Shown one piece after another: positions 41,831 to 51,159 of a DNA stretch of 64,000 nt. A model generated the notes under the pieces. It made no database searches, was not told where the DNA came from, and worked only from the letters and a program-made list of their open reading frames with translations. The translations under genes and the position numbers were made by a program. Within the stretch, counting starts at the first letter, position 1. Each line of letters begins with the position of its first letter. Origin of the DNA: Micromonospora zingiberis (lineage in GTDB: Bacteria > Actinomycetota > Actinomycetes > Mycobacteriales > Micromonosporaceae); NCBI RefSeq assembly GCF_004331455.1, contig NZ_SJJR01000005.1:295172-359171 (forward strand). The letters run 5' to 3'.

Positions 41831-42168
41831 CCAGGTGGTGGGCCAGGAACCTGGCAGTCTACGCGGTGCTGCTCGGTATCGGATTCGCGGCATACTGGTT
41901 CTGGTACGAAGACGCCGAGATCACCCGTTCGGTCGTGCAAAGCGTCGCCGCTTGGATCGTCGTGCCGACAGTGCTCGCTTGCGGCCTGCTGTTCCTCGTT
42001 GGTCGTGGGATGTCCACTGTGCTGTACAGGTTCGCGGCTCTGGTGGCGATTCTGCTGGCCGGTTGCGCGACTGTGATGGGAGATCACCGAGTGCTGATCG
42101 TGCAGACATCAGTGCAGGTGGCCTTCGCCTTGCTGATATCGAAACCGCCGGAGTCAGCTGCCTCCTGA
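41827..42168 (+). CDS. small four-helix membrane protein, candidate immunity protein
   Basis: This 113-residue protein has four predicted membrane helices (about 9-26, 34-56, 61-84 and 89-105). Its ATG lies inside the last codons of the RHS gene (ATGA overlap), so translation is coupled to the toxin tip. Known RHS and polymorphic toxins are followed by small immunity genes; membrane-embedded ones often protect against pore-forming or lipid-targeting tips. The family is not recognised. Its codon use and lower GC match the tip rather than the RHS core. A hairpin overlaps its stop codon. Confidence 0.75.
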   Translation: MTRWWARNLAVYAVLLGIGFAAYWFWYEDAEITRSVVQSVAAWIVVPTVLACGLLFLVGRGMSTVLYRFAALVAILLAGCATVMGDHRVLIVQTSVQVAFALLISKPPESAAS

Positions 42169-42197
42169 GGCCACCGGGCCGTTCGGCCCGGGGCCTC
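42167..42197 (+). terminator. hairpin terminator at the end of the RHS unit
   Basis: GAGGCC and CCGGGCC (one bulged A) pair with GGCCCGG and GGCCTC around GTTC. The stem starts inside the TGA stop of the small membrane protein. Confidence 0.6.
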
Positions 42198-42238
42198 GGT
42201 GGACCGGGTGCCTGAAGTTCCTGGCCGGACCGATGCGT

Positions 42239-42269
42239 CAGTGCGCGACCCGCAGCGGGTCGCGCACTG
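42239..42269. terminator. second convergent-region hairpin
   Basis: CAGTGCGCGACCCG pairs perfectly with CGGGTCGCGCACTG around CAG (14-bp stem). It lies between the membrane-protein gene and the convergent metallopeptidase gene, and with the hairpin at 42167 seals both sides. Confidence 0.7.
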
Positions 42270-42327
42270 GCGTGTCTCATTACCGAAAATGGGGAAGGCG
42301 GCAGAATCGCACGATTCGCTGGCCCTC

Positions 42328-43236
42328 TCAGACCGCACCGCTGAAGGTGTCGCAGGAGGCCGGGTCTCCGGTGGAGTAGCCCTGGTTGAACCAGCGCTTG
42401 CGGTCGGCCGACGATCCGTGGGTGAACTCGTCCGGGTTCACCGGTCGGTTCGCCCGCTGGGAGATGGCGTCGTCGCCGATCGCCTCGGCGGTGTCGATGG
42501 CTTCGGAGATGTCCCGGTCGGTGATGCTGGTGAAGATCCGCTGGCCCCGGTCGTCGGCGGTGCCGGTGGCGTTGCGCGCCCAGGCGCCCGCGAAGCAGTC
42601 GGCCTGCAACTCCAGGCGGACCGAGAGGGCGTTGGCGTTGCCCGGGTCGCGTTGCTGGGCGCGGCGGACCTGCTCGTTGGTGCCGAGCAGGTTCTGCACG
42701 TGGTGGCCGTACTCGTGGGCCAGCACGTACGGCTGGGCGAACTCGCCGGCGGCGCCGAGTTGCTGGGACAGCACCCGATAGAACGACAGGTCGATGTAGA
42801 CCAGCGAGTCGGCCGGGCAGTAGAACGGGCCGACGCCGGAGTCGGCGCCGCCGCAGGCGGTGTTGACGGCCTGGCTGAAGAAGACGGTACGGGTGGGTCG
42901 GTACTGCTCGCCGAACGCCTGCGGCAGGGCGGTGCGCCAGTACGCCTGGATCGAGTTGACGTACAGGGTGTTGCGACAGTCCAGCTGTTCGAGCGCGTCC
43001 GGCGCGTCGCAGCGCTGCTCCAGCGCGGTGTTGTCGCCCGCCTCGTCACCGCCGGTCATCACGTTCAGGCCGAGGCCGCCGCCGACCAGGGCCACCAGCA
43101 CGGCGATGACGATCCCGACGATGCCGCCGCGCCCGCCGCCGATCGGGATGGGAATGCCCAGCCCGCCGCCTCCGCCACTGCCTCGCCGGTCGTCCACCTG
43201 GCTGGTGTCGATGCGGGCGTTCTCGTTCAGCTCCAT
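42328..43236 (-). CDS. membrane-anchored neutral zinc metallopeptidase (YpfJ family)
   Basis: This 302-residue protein has a Gly-rich cytoplasmic N-terminus, one membrane helix (GIVGIVIAVLVALVGGGLGL, about 38-57) and an extracytoplasmic zincin domain. The HExxH motif is VLAHEYGHHVQNLLG (near 172) and the third-ligand region is RLELQADCFAGAWA (near 206). Four or more cysteines suggest disulfides. This matches the YpfJ/KPN_02809 family of putative metallopeptidases; the substrate is unknown. It is monocistronic, ATG at 43236. Confidence 0.9.
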   Translation of the reverse strand: MELNENARIDTSQVDDRRGSGGGGGLGIPIPIGGGRGGIVGIVIAVLVALVGGGLGLNVMTGGDEAGDNTALEQRCDAPDALEQLDCRNTLYVNSIQAYWRTALPQAFGEQYRPTRTVFFSQAVNTACGGADSGVGPFYCPADSLVYIDLSFYRVLSQQLGAAGEFAQPYVLAHEYGHHVQNLLGTNEQVRRAQQRDPGNANALSVRLELQADCFAGAWARNATGTADDRGQRIFTSITDRDISEAIDTAEAIGDDAISQRANRPVNPDEFTHGSSADRKRWFNQGYSTGDPASCDTFSGAV

Positions 43237-43359
43237 GGTGACCCCGATCAGTCGATGATCAGTTGAGGGTGGTCGCGGTACCGGAACGGGATCCGGTGGG
43301 CGATTCGGTACCCGACGATCTTGATTGGTAATCCCCGGTGCGGGCCGAGCGGGGCCCGG

Positions 43360-43365
43360 TACACT
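43360..43365 (+). promoter_or_regulatory. -10-like box before the ABC-F leader
   Basis: TACACT ends eight bases before the GTG of the leader peptide, so a transcript starting at the usual distance would begin at or next to that GTG (leaderless). No good -35 is seen. Confidence 0.4.
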
Positions 43366-43372
43366 TGGCGCC

Positions 43373-43393
43373 GTGCTGCTCTGCGAAGGCTGA
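43373..43393 (+). CDS. putative six-codon leader peptide of the ABC-F gene
   Basis: GTG CTG CTC TGC GAA GGC TGA encodes MLLCEG. It starts at the likely transcription start and ends seven bases before a GC-rich hairpin with a T-run, all upstream of the ABC-F start at 43482. Several antibiotic-responsive ABC-F genes use ribosome stalling on such leaders to control a downstream attenuator. Too short to prove by itself. Confidence 0.4.
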   Translation: MLLCEG

Positions 43394-43400
43394 ACGCCCC

Positions 43401-43433
43401 GCGCCGACGGGTCAAGAGATCCGCCGGCGCTTT
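43401..43433 (+). terminator. putative attenuator hairpin in the ABC-F leader
   Basis: GCGCCG-A-CGG (43401-43410) pairs with CCG-C-CGGCGC (43421-43430) around GTCAAGAGAT, followed by TTT. It lies between the leader peptide and the ABC-F start, the arrangement of a premature terminator. Confidence 0.45.
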
Positions 43434-43481
43434 CGTGTGCCCTGAGTCAGCCCTCCGGATCCCGAGAGCGAGTACCCCGAC

Positions 43482-45086
<1,605 letters not shown>

Positions 45087-45138
45087 AAGGAAGGGCACCC
45101 TTTTAACGTCTGCGGTAGAGCAGGGGGCCCTTCTTAAC
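45087..45138 (+). repeat. dispersed 3'-end element, copy C
   Basis: It begins AAGGAAGGGCACCCTTTTAA on the base after the ABC-F stop and ends GGGGGCCCTTCTTAAC, 52 bases, with the spacer CGTCTGCGGTAGAG. Same family as 5358-5409 and 15058-15107, again in the orientation of the gene it follows. Confidence 0.8.
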
Positions 45139-45173
45139 AACCGGTCGCCCCGCGTCGGTGGACCGGTCAGCGG

Positions 45174-45207
45174 GCCAGGTCGATCAGGTGGCCAGGTCGA
45201 TCAGGTG
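45174..45207. repeat. 17-bp tandem duplication across a stop codon
   Basis: GCCAGGTCGATCAGGTG occurs twice in tandem (45174-45190, 45191-45207) at the 3' end of the CadD-like gene. The stop used now lies in the first copy. Confidence 0.85.
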
Positions 45208-45783
45208 GCCGACGACGCCGGAGGTGGCCACGATGACCACGCCGATGGCGATGAACACCACCGGCACCAGCCACTGGCCGGCGCGCTCGACCAGCCGGGT
45301 CACCCGCGGATGGCTGCCCAGCCAGGCACCGGCCGCGCACCAGGCGGCGATCAGCACCACGAAGACCAGCACGAACACGGCCGTGTCGGCGGGGCCGAGG
45401 GTGCGGAACACCGGCACGTAGACCGCCACGTTGTCGGCACCGTTGGCGATCGTCACGCCGGCCACCCCGAGTGTGCCGGCGACCACCGGCGCGGCCTGCT
45501 CCTCGTCCCGGCCGAGCAGTGCGCGTACGCCCAACGCGATCGGCAGCAGCCCGAGCAGACCGGTCCACTCCTCGGGCAGTACCAGCAGCCCGGCCGCGAC
45601 CACGGCGCTGGCCAGCACCAGAGCGCCGATGCCGAGGTACTGGCCGGCGACGATCTGCCAGGTGCGGGGTCGGCCGGTGGTGCGGGCGGCGATGAAGAAC
45701 AGCGTCAGGATGACGATGTCGTCGATGTCGGTGGCGGCGAACACGACGGCGGCACCGGCCACCGTACCGAGCAGATCGAGCAT
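45184..45783 (-). CDS. CadD-like cadmium/cation resistance membrane protein
   Basis: This 199-residue membrane protein has about five to six hydrophobic helices and the family hallmarks FAATDIDDIVILTLFF (near 15) and GVTIANGADNVAVYVPVF (near 90), with acidic or polar residues inside helices as in CadD/TerC-like transporters. A metal-efflux role is inferred from family resemblance. The ATG at 45783 puts the first helix at the N-terminus; upstream in-frame sequence is not protein-like. The C-terminus ends LIDLAT because of a 17-bp duplication; without it the frame would end LIDLAR a few bases later, so function should be unaffected. Confidence 0.8.
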   Translation of the reverse strand: MLDLLGTVAGAAVVFAATDIDDIVILTLFFIAARTTGRPRTWQIVAGQYLGIGALVLASAVVAAGLLVLPEEWTGLLGLLPIALGVRALLGRDEEQAAPVVAGTLGVAGVTIANGADNVAVYVPVFRTLGPADTAVFVLVFVVLIAAWCAAGAWLGSHPRVTRLVERAGQWLVPVVFIAIGVVIVATSGVVGHLIDLAT

Positions 45784-46023
45784 GCCTGGCAAGATACGGC
45801 CAACGCGAAGGGTGAGCCGATCGATGCGGCACGTGGTCGCCGGGGCGCCGGGTCGGCGATCAGCGTGAGCTGGGCTGGACCCGGATAACGTCACCTATCG
45901 GGAAGCTGACATTGCATAGCGTGTCGGTTGGCGAATAGTTGATATCTGGCGCATGATCGTTCGAGGCGGTCTAATAGGTGGGACCGTATCCGAACCGCAC
46001 AGTCTGGGACGTGAGGACACAGC

Positions 46024-46251
46024 ATGGCAGCCACGGGCACAGCCACCAGCACTGAGAAGGGTCGCCGGATCGTCGGAGCCGAGCGTCAGACGCTCGCCAA
46101 GGACCTGGTCAAGCGGTACACCGGGGGAGAGAGCATTCGTGCCCTCGCGGCCTCTACCGGCCGTTCCTACGGGTTCATCCACCGGGTGCTCACCGAGTCC
46201 GGGGTACAGCTGCGGCAGCGCGGCGGCGCTCGGCGTCGTAAGAAGGCGTGA
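46024..46251 (+). CDS. small helix-turn-helix DNA-binding protein
   Basis: This 75-residue protein has AKDLVKRYTGGESIRALAAS followed by TGRSYGFIHRVLTESG, a resolvase-like helix-turn-helix (about 25-60), and a very basic end (RQRGGARRRKKA). Similar short proteins are conserved across actinobacteria as putative regulators; I know no assigned function. The ATG follows GTGAGGACACAGC, which has a fair ribosome site. The crotonase gene starts 46 bases downstream. Confidence 0.85.
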   Translation: MAATGTATSTEKGRRIVGAERQTLAKDLVKRYTGGESIRALAASTGRSYGFIHRVLTESGVQLRQRGGARRRKKA

Positions 46252-46297
46252 CGCGCCGGTCGACGGCGACCTCAACCGCCGTGACCCGGGCCGCCCG

Positions 46298-47065
46298 GTG
46301 ACCGCCGAGGCGACCGGGGTCCGGCTGGAATGCGACGGGCCGATTGCCGCAGTCACCCTGTGTCGGCCCGACGTGCTCAACGCGCAGACCCCGGCGATGT
46401 GGCGCGCGATGAGTGAATTCTCCCGGGACCTGCCCGGCGACGTACGCGTCGTGATCGTCCGGGGCGAGGGTCGGGCGTTCTCCGCGGGCCTGGACCTGTC
46501 GGTCGTGGGCGCCACGGGCCCGGATTCCCTCGCCGGCCTGGCCGCCCTGCCCGAGGCGGAGTGCGCCGATCGGATCGCCGGGCTCCAAGGCGCCTTCACC
46601 TGGCTGCACCGGCCCGACATCATCTCGATCGCCGCCGTGCAGGGGCATGCGATCGGTGCCGGCTTCCAGCTCGCGCTCGCCTGCGACCTGCGGGTACTGG
46701 CTGCCGACGCCAAGTTGTCCATGGCCGAGGTGACCATGGGCCTGGTACCGGACCTGGCCGGCACGAAGCGTCTGGTCGAGTTGGTCGGCTACGCCCGGGC
46801 GTTGGAACTGTGCGCCACCGGCCGGCGGATGGACGCCGCCGAGGCGGATCGCCTCGGCTTGGCCACCCTCGTGGTGCCCGACGCCGAGCTGCACGACGCG
46901 GTACGCGACCTCGCTGCGGGCCTGCTGGCCAACAACCGGGACGCGGTGGTGGAGATCAAGGCCCTGCTCGCGGGCGCGGCCGGGCGGAGCCACGCCGAGC
47001 AGCAGCGGGCGGAGCGGGAGGCGCAGACCCGGCGGCTGCGGGATCTCACCGGACGCGGAGAATAG
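46298..47065 (+). CDS. enoyl-CoA hydratase/isomerase family protein
   Basis: This 255-residue crotonase-fold enzyme has the oxyanion-hole segments GRAFSAGLDLSVVG (near 58-71) and VQGHAIGAGFQLALACDLRV (near 108-127), then SMAEVTMGLVPDLAGTKRL with the active-site acidic position. Likely in fatty-acid or branched acyl-CoA breakdown, but the exact reaction is open. The GTG at 46298 starts the conserved region; the frame is open far upstream and no strong ribosome site is present. It sits between the HTH protein and the ABC exporter on the same strand. Confidence 0.85.
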   Translation: MTAEATGVRLECDGPIAAVTLCRPDVLNAQTPAMWRAMSEFSRDLPGDVRVVIVRGEGRAFSAGLDLSVVGATGPDSLAGLAALPEAECADRIAGLQGAFTWLHRPDIISIAAVQGHAIGAGFQLALACDLRVLAADAKLSMAEVTMGLVPDLAGTKRLVELVGYARALELCATGRRMDAAEADRLGLATLVVPDAELHDAVRDLAAGLLANNRDAVVEIKALLAGAAGRSHAEQQRAEREAQTRRLRDLTGRGE

Positions 47066-47165
47066 TAAGGACCGATCGGGAAGACCCGGGTTACTCGCGA
47101 GGTTGTCGTAGTCATCGGGAGAATTGACCCCGACGGTAGATCGACGTGACGACCCGGAGGTGGCG

Positions 47166-49154
47166 GTGTCCAACCACATGGCCGCTGGCGGCATGGGCGG
47201 TTGGGGAATGCTCCGGTCGATGCGCAGCCGCGACGAGATCTCCGACCACCGGCTGAAACACGGCGTGGCCCGGCGGATCGTGGCGTTCGCCCAGCCCTAC
47301 CGGCGCGACATCGTCGTCTTCCTGCTGACCGTGATCGTCGCGGCGGTGATCGGCGTGGCCACCCCGCTGCTCGCCGGTGACGTGATCGACGCCATCACCC
47401 GGGGCGGCCCCGAGGGTGGGGCCACGGTGATCCGGCTGGCGCTGTTCATCGCCGGGCTGGCCGTCGCCGACGCGCTGCTCTCGCTGGCCCAGCGGTGGTA
47501 TTCGGCGCGCATCGGCGAGGGCATCATCCTCGACCTGCGGACCCGGGTCTACGACCACGTGCAGCGCATGCCGTTGCAGTTCTTCACCCGTACCCAGACC
47601 GGGGCGCTGGTCAGCCGGCTCAACAACGACGTGCTGGGGGCCCAGCGGGCGTTCACCTCGACGCTGTCCGGCGTGGTCAGCAACGTCATCCAGTTGGTGC
47701 TCACCGCCGCGGTGATGCTCACCCTGTCCTGGGAGATCACCGCGCTGTCGCTGGTGCTGCTGCCGGTGTTCATCATTCCCGCCCGTCGGGTCGGGCGGCG
47801 GCTGGCCGAGATCACCCGCGAGTCGTACAACCTCGACGCCAAGATGAACGCGACCATGACCGAGCGGTTCGGCGTGGCCGGCGCGCTGCTGGTCAAGCTC
47901 TTCGGCCGGCCGGACGCGGAGGCCGACCGGTTCGCCGGCCGCGCCGAGCGGGTACGCGACATCGGCATCCAGTCCGCGATGTATTCGCGGACCTTCTTCG
48001 TGGCGATGCTGCTGGTGGCCTCGCTGGCCCAGGCGCTCACCTACGGCCTCGGTGGCTGGCTGGCGGTCTCCGGTGAGGTCAGCGCCGGCACCGTGGTCAC
48101 CCTCGCGCTGCTGCTCACCCGGCTCTACGGTCCGCTCACCGCGCTGAGCAACGTGCGCGTCGACGTGATGAGCGCGCTGGTCTCCTTCGACCGGGTCTTC
48201 GAGGTGCTCGACCTGAAGCCGGCGATCACCGAGCGGCCCGACGCGGCGTCGGTGCCCGAGGGCGCGGGCACGGTGGAGTTCCGCGACGTGCGGTTCCGCT
48301 ACCCGAGTGCGGCGGAGGTCTCGCTGGCCAGCCTGGAGGAGGTCGCCACGCTGGACCGTACGATCAACGAGCCGGTGCTCAGGGGTGTGTCGTTCAAGGT
48401 CGAGCCAGGTCAGATGGTGGCGCTGGTCGGCCCGTCCGGTGCCGGCAAGTCGACCCTGTCCATGCTGATCTCTCGCATCTACGACGTCACCGACGGTCAG
48501 GTGCTGGTCGGTGGGGTGGACGTGCGGGACGCCACGCTCGGATCGCTGCGTGACGAGATCGGCGTGGTGACCCAGGATTCCCACCTGTTCCACGAGACCA
48601 TCGCGGAGAACCTGCGTTACGCCAAGCCCGACGCCACCGACGACGAACTCTGGGCGGCGCTGGCCGGTGCGCAGGTCGCCGACCTGGTCCGGTCGTTGCC
48701 CGATGGGCTGGACACCACCGTCGGTGAGCGCGGCTACCGCTTCTCGGGCGGGGAGAAACAGCGCATCGCCATCGCCCGGCTGCTGCTCAAGGCGCCGTCG
48801 ATCGTCATCCTCGACGAGGCCACCGCCCACCTGGACTCGGAGAGCGAGGCGGCGGTGCAACGGGCGCTGTCGGTGGCGCTGACCGGGCGTACCGCGCTGG
48901 TGATCGCACACCGACTCTCCACCGTCCGGGACGCGGATCAGATCCTCGTGCTCGACGGGGGCCGGATCGTCGAGCGGGGCCGTCACGAGGAACTGGTCGC
49001 CGTCGGCGGCCTCTACGCCGAGCTGTACCGCACCCAGTTCGCGGTGGCCGACTCGCCCAGCCCGTACGCCGACGCCGCCCACCCCGAACCGGTCGTCATC
49101 CCCACCCGCGAATACCTGGCCGACGAGGCGCTGCCACCCGCCGCCGCCAACTGA
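47166..49154 (+). CDS. ABC exporter, fused membrane and ATPase domains
   Basis: This 662-residue type IV half-transporter has six membrane helices (about 40-325), including the intracellular coupling region RMPLQFFTRTQTGALVSRLN. The ATPase domain has GPSGAGKST (near 425), Q-loop VVTQDSHLF, signature FSGGEKQRIAIARLLL (near 525), Walker B IVILDEATAHLDSES and the H-loop. It likely exports a lipid, peptide or drug as a homodimer. The GTG at 47166 is chosen because CGGAGG lies five bases upstream; a TTG at 47124 is the alternative. It ends only 12 bases from the convergent mug gene. Confidence 0.92.
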   Translation: MSNHMAAGGMGGWGMLRSMRSRDEISDHRLKHGVARRIVAFAQPYRRDIVVFLLTVIVAAVIGVATPLLAGDVIDAITRGGPEGGATVIRLALFIAGLAVADALLSLAQRWYSARIGEGIILDLRTRVYDHVQRMPLQFFTRTQTGALVSRLNNDVLGAQRAFTSTLSGVVSNVIQLVLTAAVMLTLSWEITALSLVLLPVFIIPARRVGRRLAEITRESYNLDAKMNATMTERFGVAGALLVKLFGRPDAEADRFAGRAERVRDIGIQSAMYSRTFFVAMLLVASLAQALTYGLGGWLAVSGEVSAGTVVTLALLLTRLYGPLTALSNVRVDVMSALVSFDRVFEVLDLKPAITERPDAASVPEGAGTVEFRDVRFRYPSAAEVSLASLEEVATLDRTINEPVLRGVSFKVEPGQMVALVGPSGAGKSTLSMLISRIYDVTDGQVLVGGVDVRDATLGSLRDEIGVVTQDSHLFHETIAENLRYAKPDATDDELWAALAGAQVADLVRSLPDGLDTTVGERGYRFSGGEKQRIAIARLLLKAPSIVILDEATAHLDSESEAAVQRALSVALTGRTALVIAHRLSTVRDADQILVLDGGRIVERGRHEELVAVGGLYAELYRTQFAVADSPSPYADAAHPEPVVIPTREYLADEALPPAAAN

Positions 49155-49166
49155 CGACATCCAGGT

Positions 49167-49721
49167 TCACGCGGTGGCCTCGCGTAGCACGGCGAAGGCG
49201 GCGGCGAGGGCCGGCGGCGTGTAGTGGGCGTTGAGTCCGCTGGGGTTGGGCAGCACCCAGAGGTGCGCGTCGGCCAGCTGCTCGGGCTGCCGGCCGAAGG
49301 TCGCCTTCGGCCGGGCGAACCCCACCCGGTACGCGGTCACCCCCACCATCGCCACCCAGCGGGGCCGGTACCGGGCGACCTTCTCGACCAACTCCTGCGC
49401 GCCGGCCACCAGTTCCGCGGCGGTCAGCTCGTCGGCACGGGCAGTTGCGCGGGCGACGAGGTTGGTGATGCCCAGGCCGAGCGCCGGCAGGGTGTCCTGC
49501 TCGCTGGGGTGCAGCAGCCGTGGGGTGAACCCGCTGCGGTGCAACGCCGGCCAGAATCGGTTGCCCGGGCGGGCGAAGTGCCAGCCGGTGGCGGCCGACC
49601 ACAGCCCCGGATTGATGCCGACGAAGAGGACGTCCAGCCCGGGGGCGATGACGTCCGGCAGCGTCTTGTCGACCGCCGCCGCCAGCTCCTGCCTTGTCGG
49701 GCGCGGGCTCTGGTTGGCCAT
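49167..49721 (-). CDS. mug: G/U mismatch-specific DNA glycosylase (Mug family)
   Basis: This 184-residue base-excision repair enzyme removes uracil or thymine opposite guanine. The active-site GINPGLWSAATGWHFARPGN is near 35-54, and the C-terminal insertion-loop segment is LPNPSGLNAHYTPPALAAAF. The ATG at 49721 follows GAAGGAAG. The SDR gene lies 113 bases upstream on the same strand. Confidence 0.92.
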   Translation of the reverse strand: MANQSPRPTRQELAAAVDKTLPDVIAPGLDVLFVGINPGLWSAATGWHFARPGNRFWPALHRSGFTPRLLHPSEQDTLPALGLGITNLVARATARADELTAAELVAGAQELVEKVARYRPRWVAMVGVTAYRVGFARPKATFGRQPEQLADAHLWVLPNPSGLNAHYTPPALAAAFAVLREATA

Positions 49722-49834
49722 GAACTTCCTTCGGGTGGGGCGGGGCGCCGACTGCTCGCGTTGCCGGGGGTCCGCTCGGGCCGCCCGGGTGGTGGCCTCG
49801 GCCCGGCGGCGCTGGTGGCCCGGCGGTTCGGTGG

Positions 49835-50596
49835 TCACAGGCCACGCAGCGCGCCACCGTCGACCGGGATGGTGATCCCGGTGAGGTAGCTCGCGGCCGG
49901 CGAGAGCACGAAGGCGGCCACCCGCCCGAACTCGGCCGGGTCGCCGATGCGGCGCAGCGGGATGCTCGCCTCCGCCTCGGCGCGGGCCCGCTCGGGGTCG
50001 CCGGTGGCGGCGAAGAGTTCCCGGTTCCGGTCGGTCAGGATGCGTCCGGGCAGCAGTCCGAGCACCCGTACCCCGCGTGGGCCGTACTCGTCGGCGACAT
50101 CCTTGGCCACGCCGGCCAAGCCGGGCCGCAGACCGTTGGAGATGCCCAGTCCGGGTATCGGCCCCCGGGCCGAGGTGGAGAGCACCAACGCGATCGCGCC
50201 GCCGTCGGGCAGCGCGGCGGCCACCGTCCGCAGGGTGCGTACGCTGCCCAGGAATACCGTCTCGAAGGCGTGCCGCCACTGCTCGTCGTCGACCGAGGCG
50301 GCGCTGCCCGGTGTCGGTCCACCCACCGAGATCAGCGCCCCGTCGAGTCGGCCGAAGTGGCGCTGCGCAGCCTCGACCAGCCGGCCGGGGGTGGCCGGGT
50401 CGGCGAGGTCGGCGGTGACACCGACGGCCCGGTCAGCCCCGCCGAGGGCGGCCGTGGCGGCGGCCACCTCGTCGTCGCGCCGGGCCGAGAGCACCACCCG
50501 CGCACCGTCGGCCACCAGGCACTGCGCGGTGGCAAAGCCGAGCCCACGGGAGGCGCCGGTGAGCACGTACACCCGATCGGTCAGTCCCAGATCCAT
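49835..50596 (-). CDS. SDR-fold protein with non-canonical active site
   Basis: This 253-residue Rossmann protein has the cofactor motif TGASRGLG at 13-20 and an ISVGGPTP segment (89-96) in place of NNAG. Counting from the catalytic-Ser position (Ser140), the Tyr and Lys positions of YxxxK are Ser153 and Arg157 (SNGLR). The overall fold and the end PGRILTDRNRELFAATGDPE look intact, so it is either an atypical oxidoreductase or a non-catalytic member. The ATG at 50596 has AGGA upstream. It lies between the DUF692 cassette and mug on the same strand. Confidence 0.85.
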   Translation of the reverse strand: MDLGLTDRVYVLTGASRGLGFATAQCLVADGARVVLSARRDDEVAAATAALGGADRAVGVTADLADPATPGRLVEAAQRHFGRLDGALISVGGPTPGSAASVDDEQWRHAFETVFLGSVRTLRTVAAALPDGGAIALVLSTSARGPIPGLGISNGLRPGLAGVAKDVADEYGPRGVRVLGLLPGRILTDRNRELFAATGDPERARAEAEASIPLRRIGDPAEFGRVAAFVLSPAASYLTGITIPVDGGALRGL

Positions 50597-50685
50597 GGCG
50601 CCGATCCTGCCGCAGGCCGCTCGGCCCGGCCCGCCCGACCCGGCCCGCTCGGCCCCGCCCGGCGTCGGTGCGGCTCGGTGCCAGC

Positions 50686-51159
50686 TCACCGGGCCGGGCG
50701 GAGCAGGCGCACCCGGCCGGCGAGTTGCAGGGCGACGGCGGTGCCGGCCCGGCCGACGGCGGGCAAGCGGCGGCGACGCGGCGGCTGGTGCCCGTCGTAG
50801 CGGAAGGCGGCCTCCCGTACGGCCAGTTCGTCGGCGCCGAGCGCCGGTAGCGCGTGGCGGGCACGTAGTACCCGGGCCAGCTCCCAGCCGTCGCGCAGCC
50901 CGCCGAGGGTGGGCCGGTCGGTGGCCCAGTCGAGGAAGGTCGCCGGCCAGTTCGGGCCGAGCCCGGCGGCCAGCAGCGGCCAGTACCGGGCCACCTCGCC
51001 GGCCCGCTTGCGCAACAACGCGGCCCGGGCGGCGGCCAACGGGGCCGGCGCGAAGCCCGGTGGCGGCGGCCCACCGGCCACCAGCGCCGCGACCAGTTCG
51101 GCCTGCCGCGCGGCCAGCGAGTCGGCCGACGACCGGTGTGGCACGTCGGCTGTGTTCAT
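50686..51159 (-). CDS. DUF692-associated partner protein
   Basis: This 157-residue cytoplasmic protein has an N-terminal helical half (RQAELVAALVAGG, RAALLRKRAGEVARYWPLL) and a C-terminal part with DGWELARVL, ALGADELAVREAAFRYDG and a basic PRRRRLP segment. It overlaps the DUF692 gene by four bases (ATGA). In characterised DUF692 systems (MbnB/MbnC, TglH/TglI) the oxidase works with a small partner that recognises the precursor peptide; this protein holds that position, although its sequence is not clearly DUF2063. No known catalytic motif. Confidence 0.75.
   Translation of the reverse strand: MNTADVPHRSSADSLAARQAELVAALVAGGPPPPGFAPAPLAAARAALLRKRAGEVARYWPLLAAGLGPNWPATFLDWATDRPTLGGLRDGWELARVLRARHALPALGADELAVREAAFRYDGHQPPRRRRLPAVGRAGTAVALQLAGRVRLLRPAR

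Noticed and set aside
24606..42168. the accessory block considered as a prophage or integrated island
   Set aside because: No integrase, transposase, tRNA or direct-repeat boundaries are seen; the genes are secreted proteins and exporters typical of Micromonospora.
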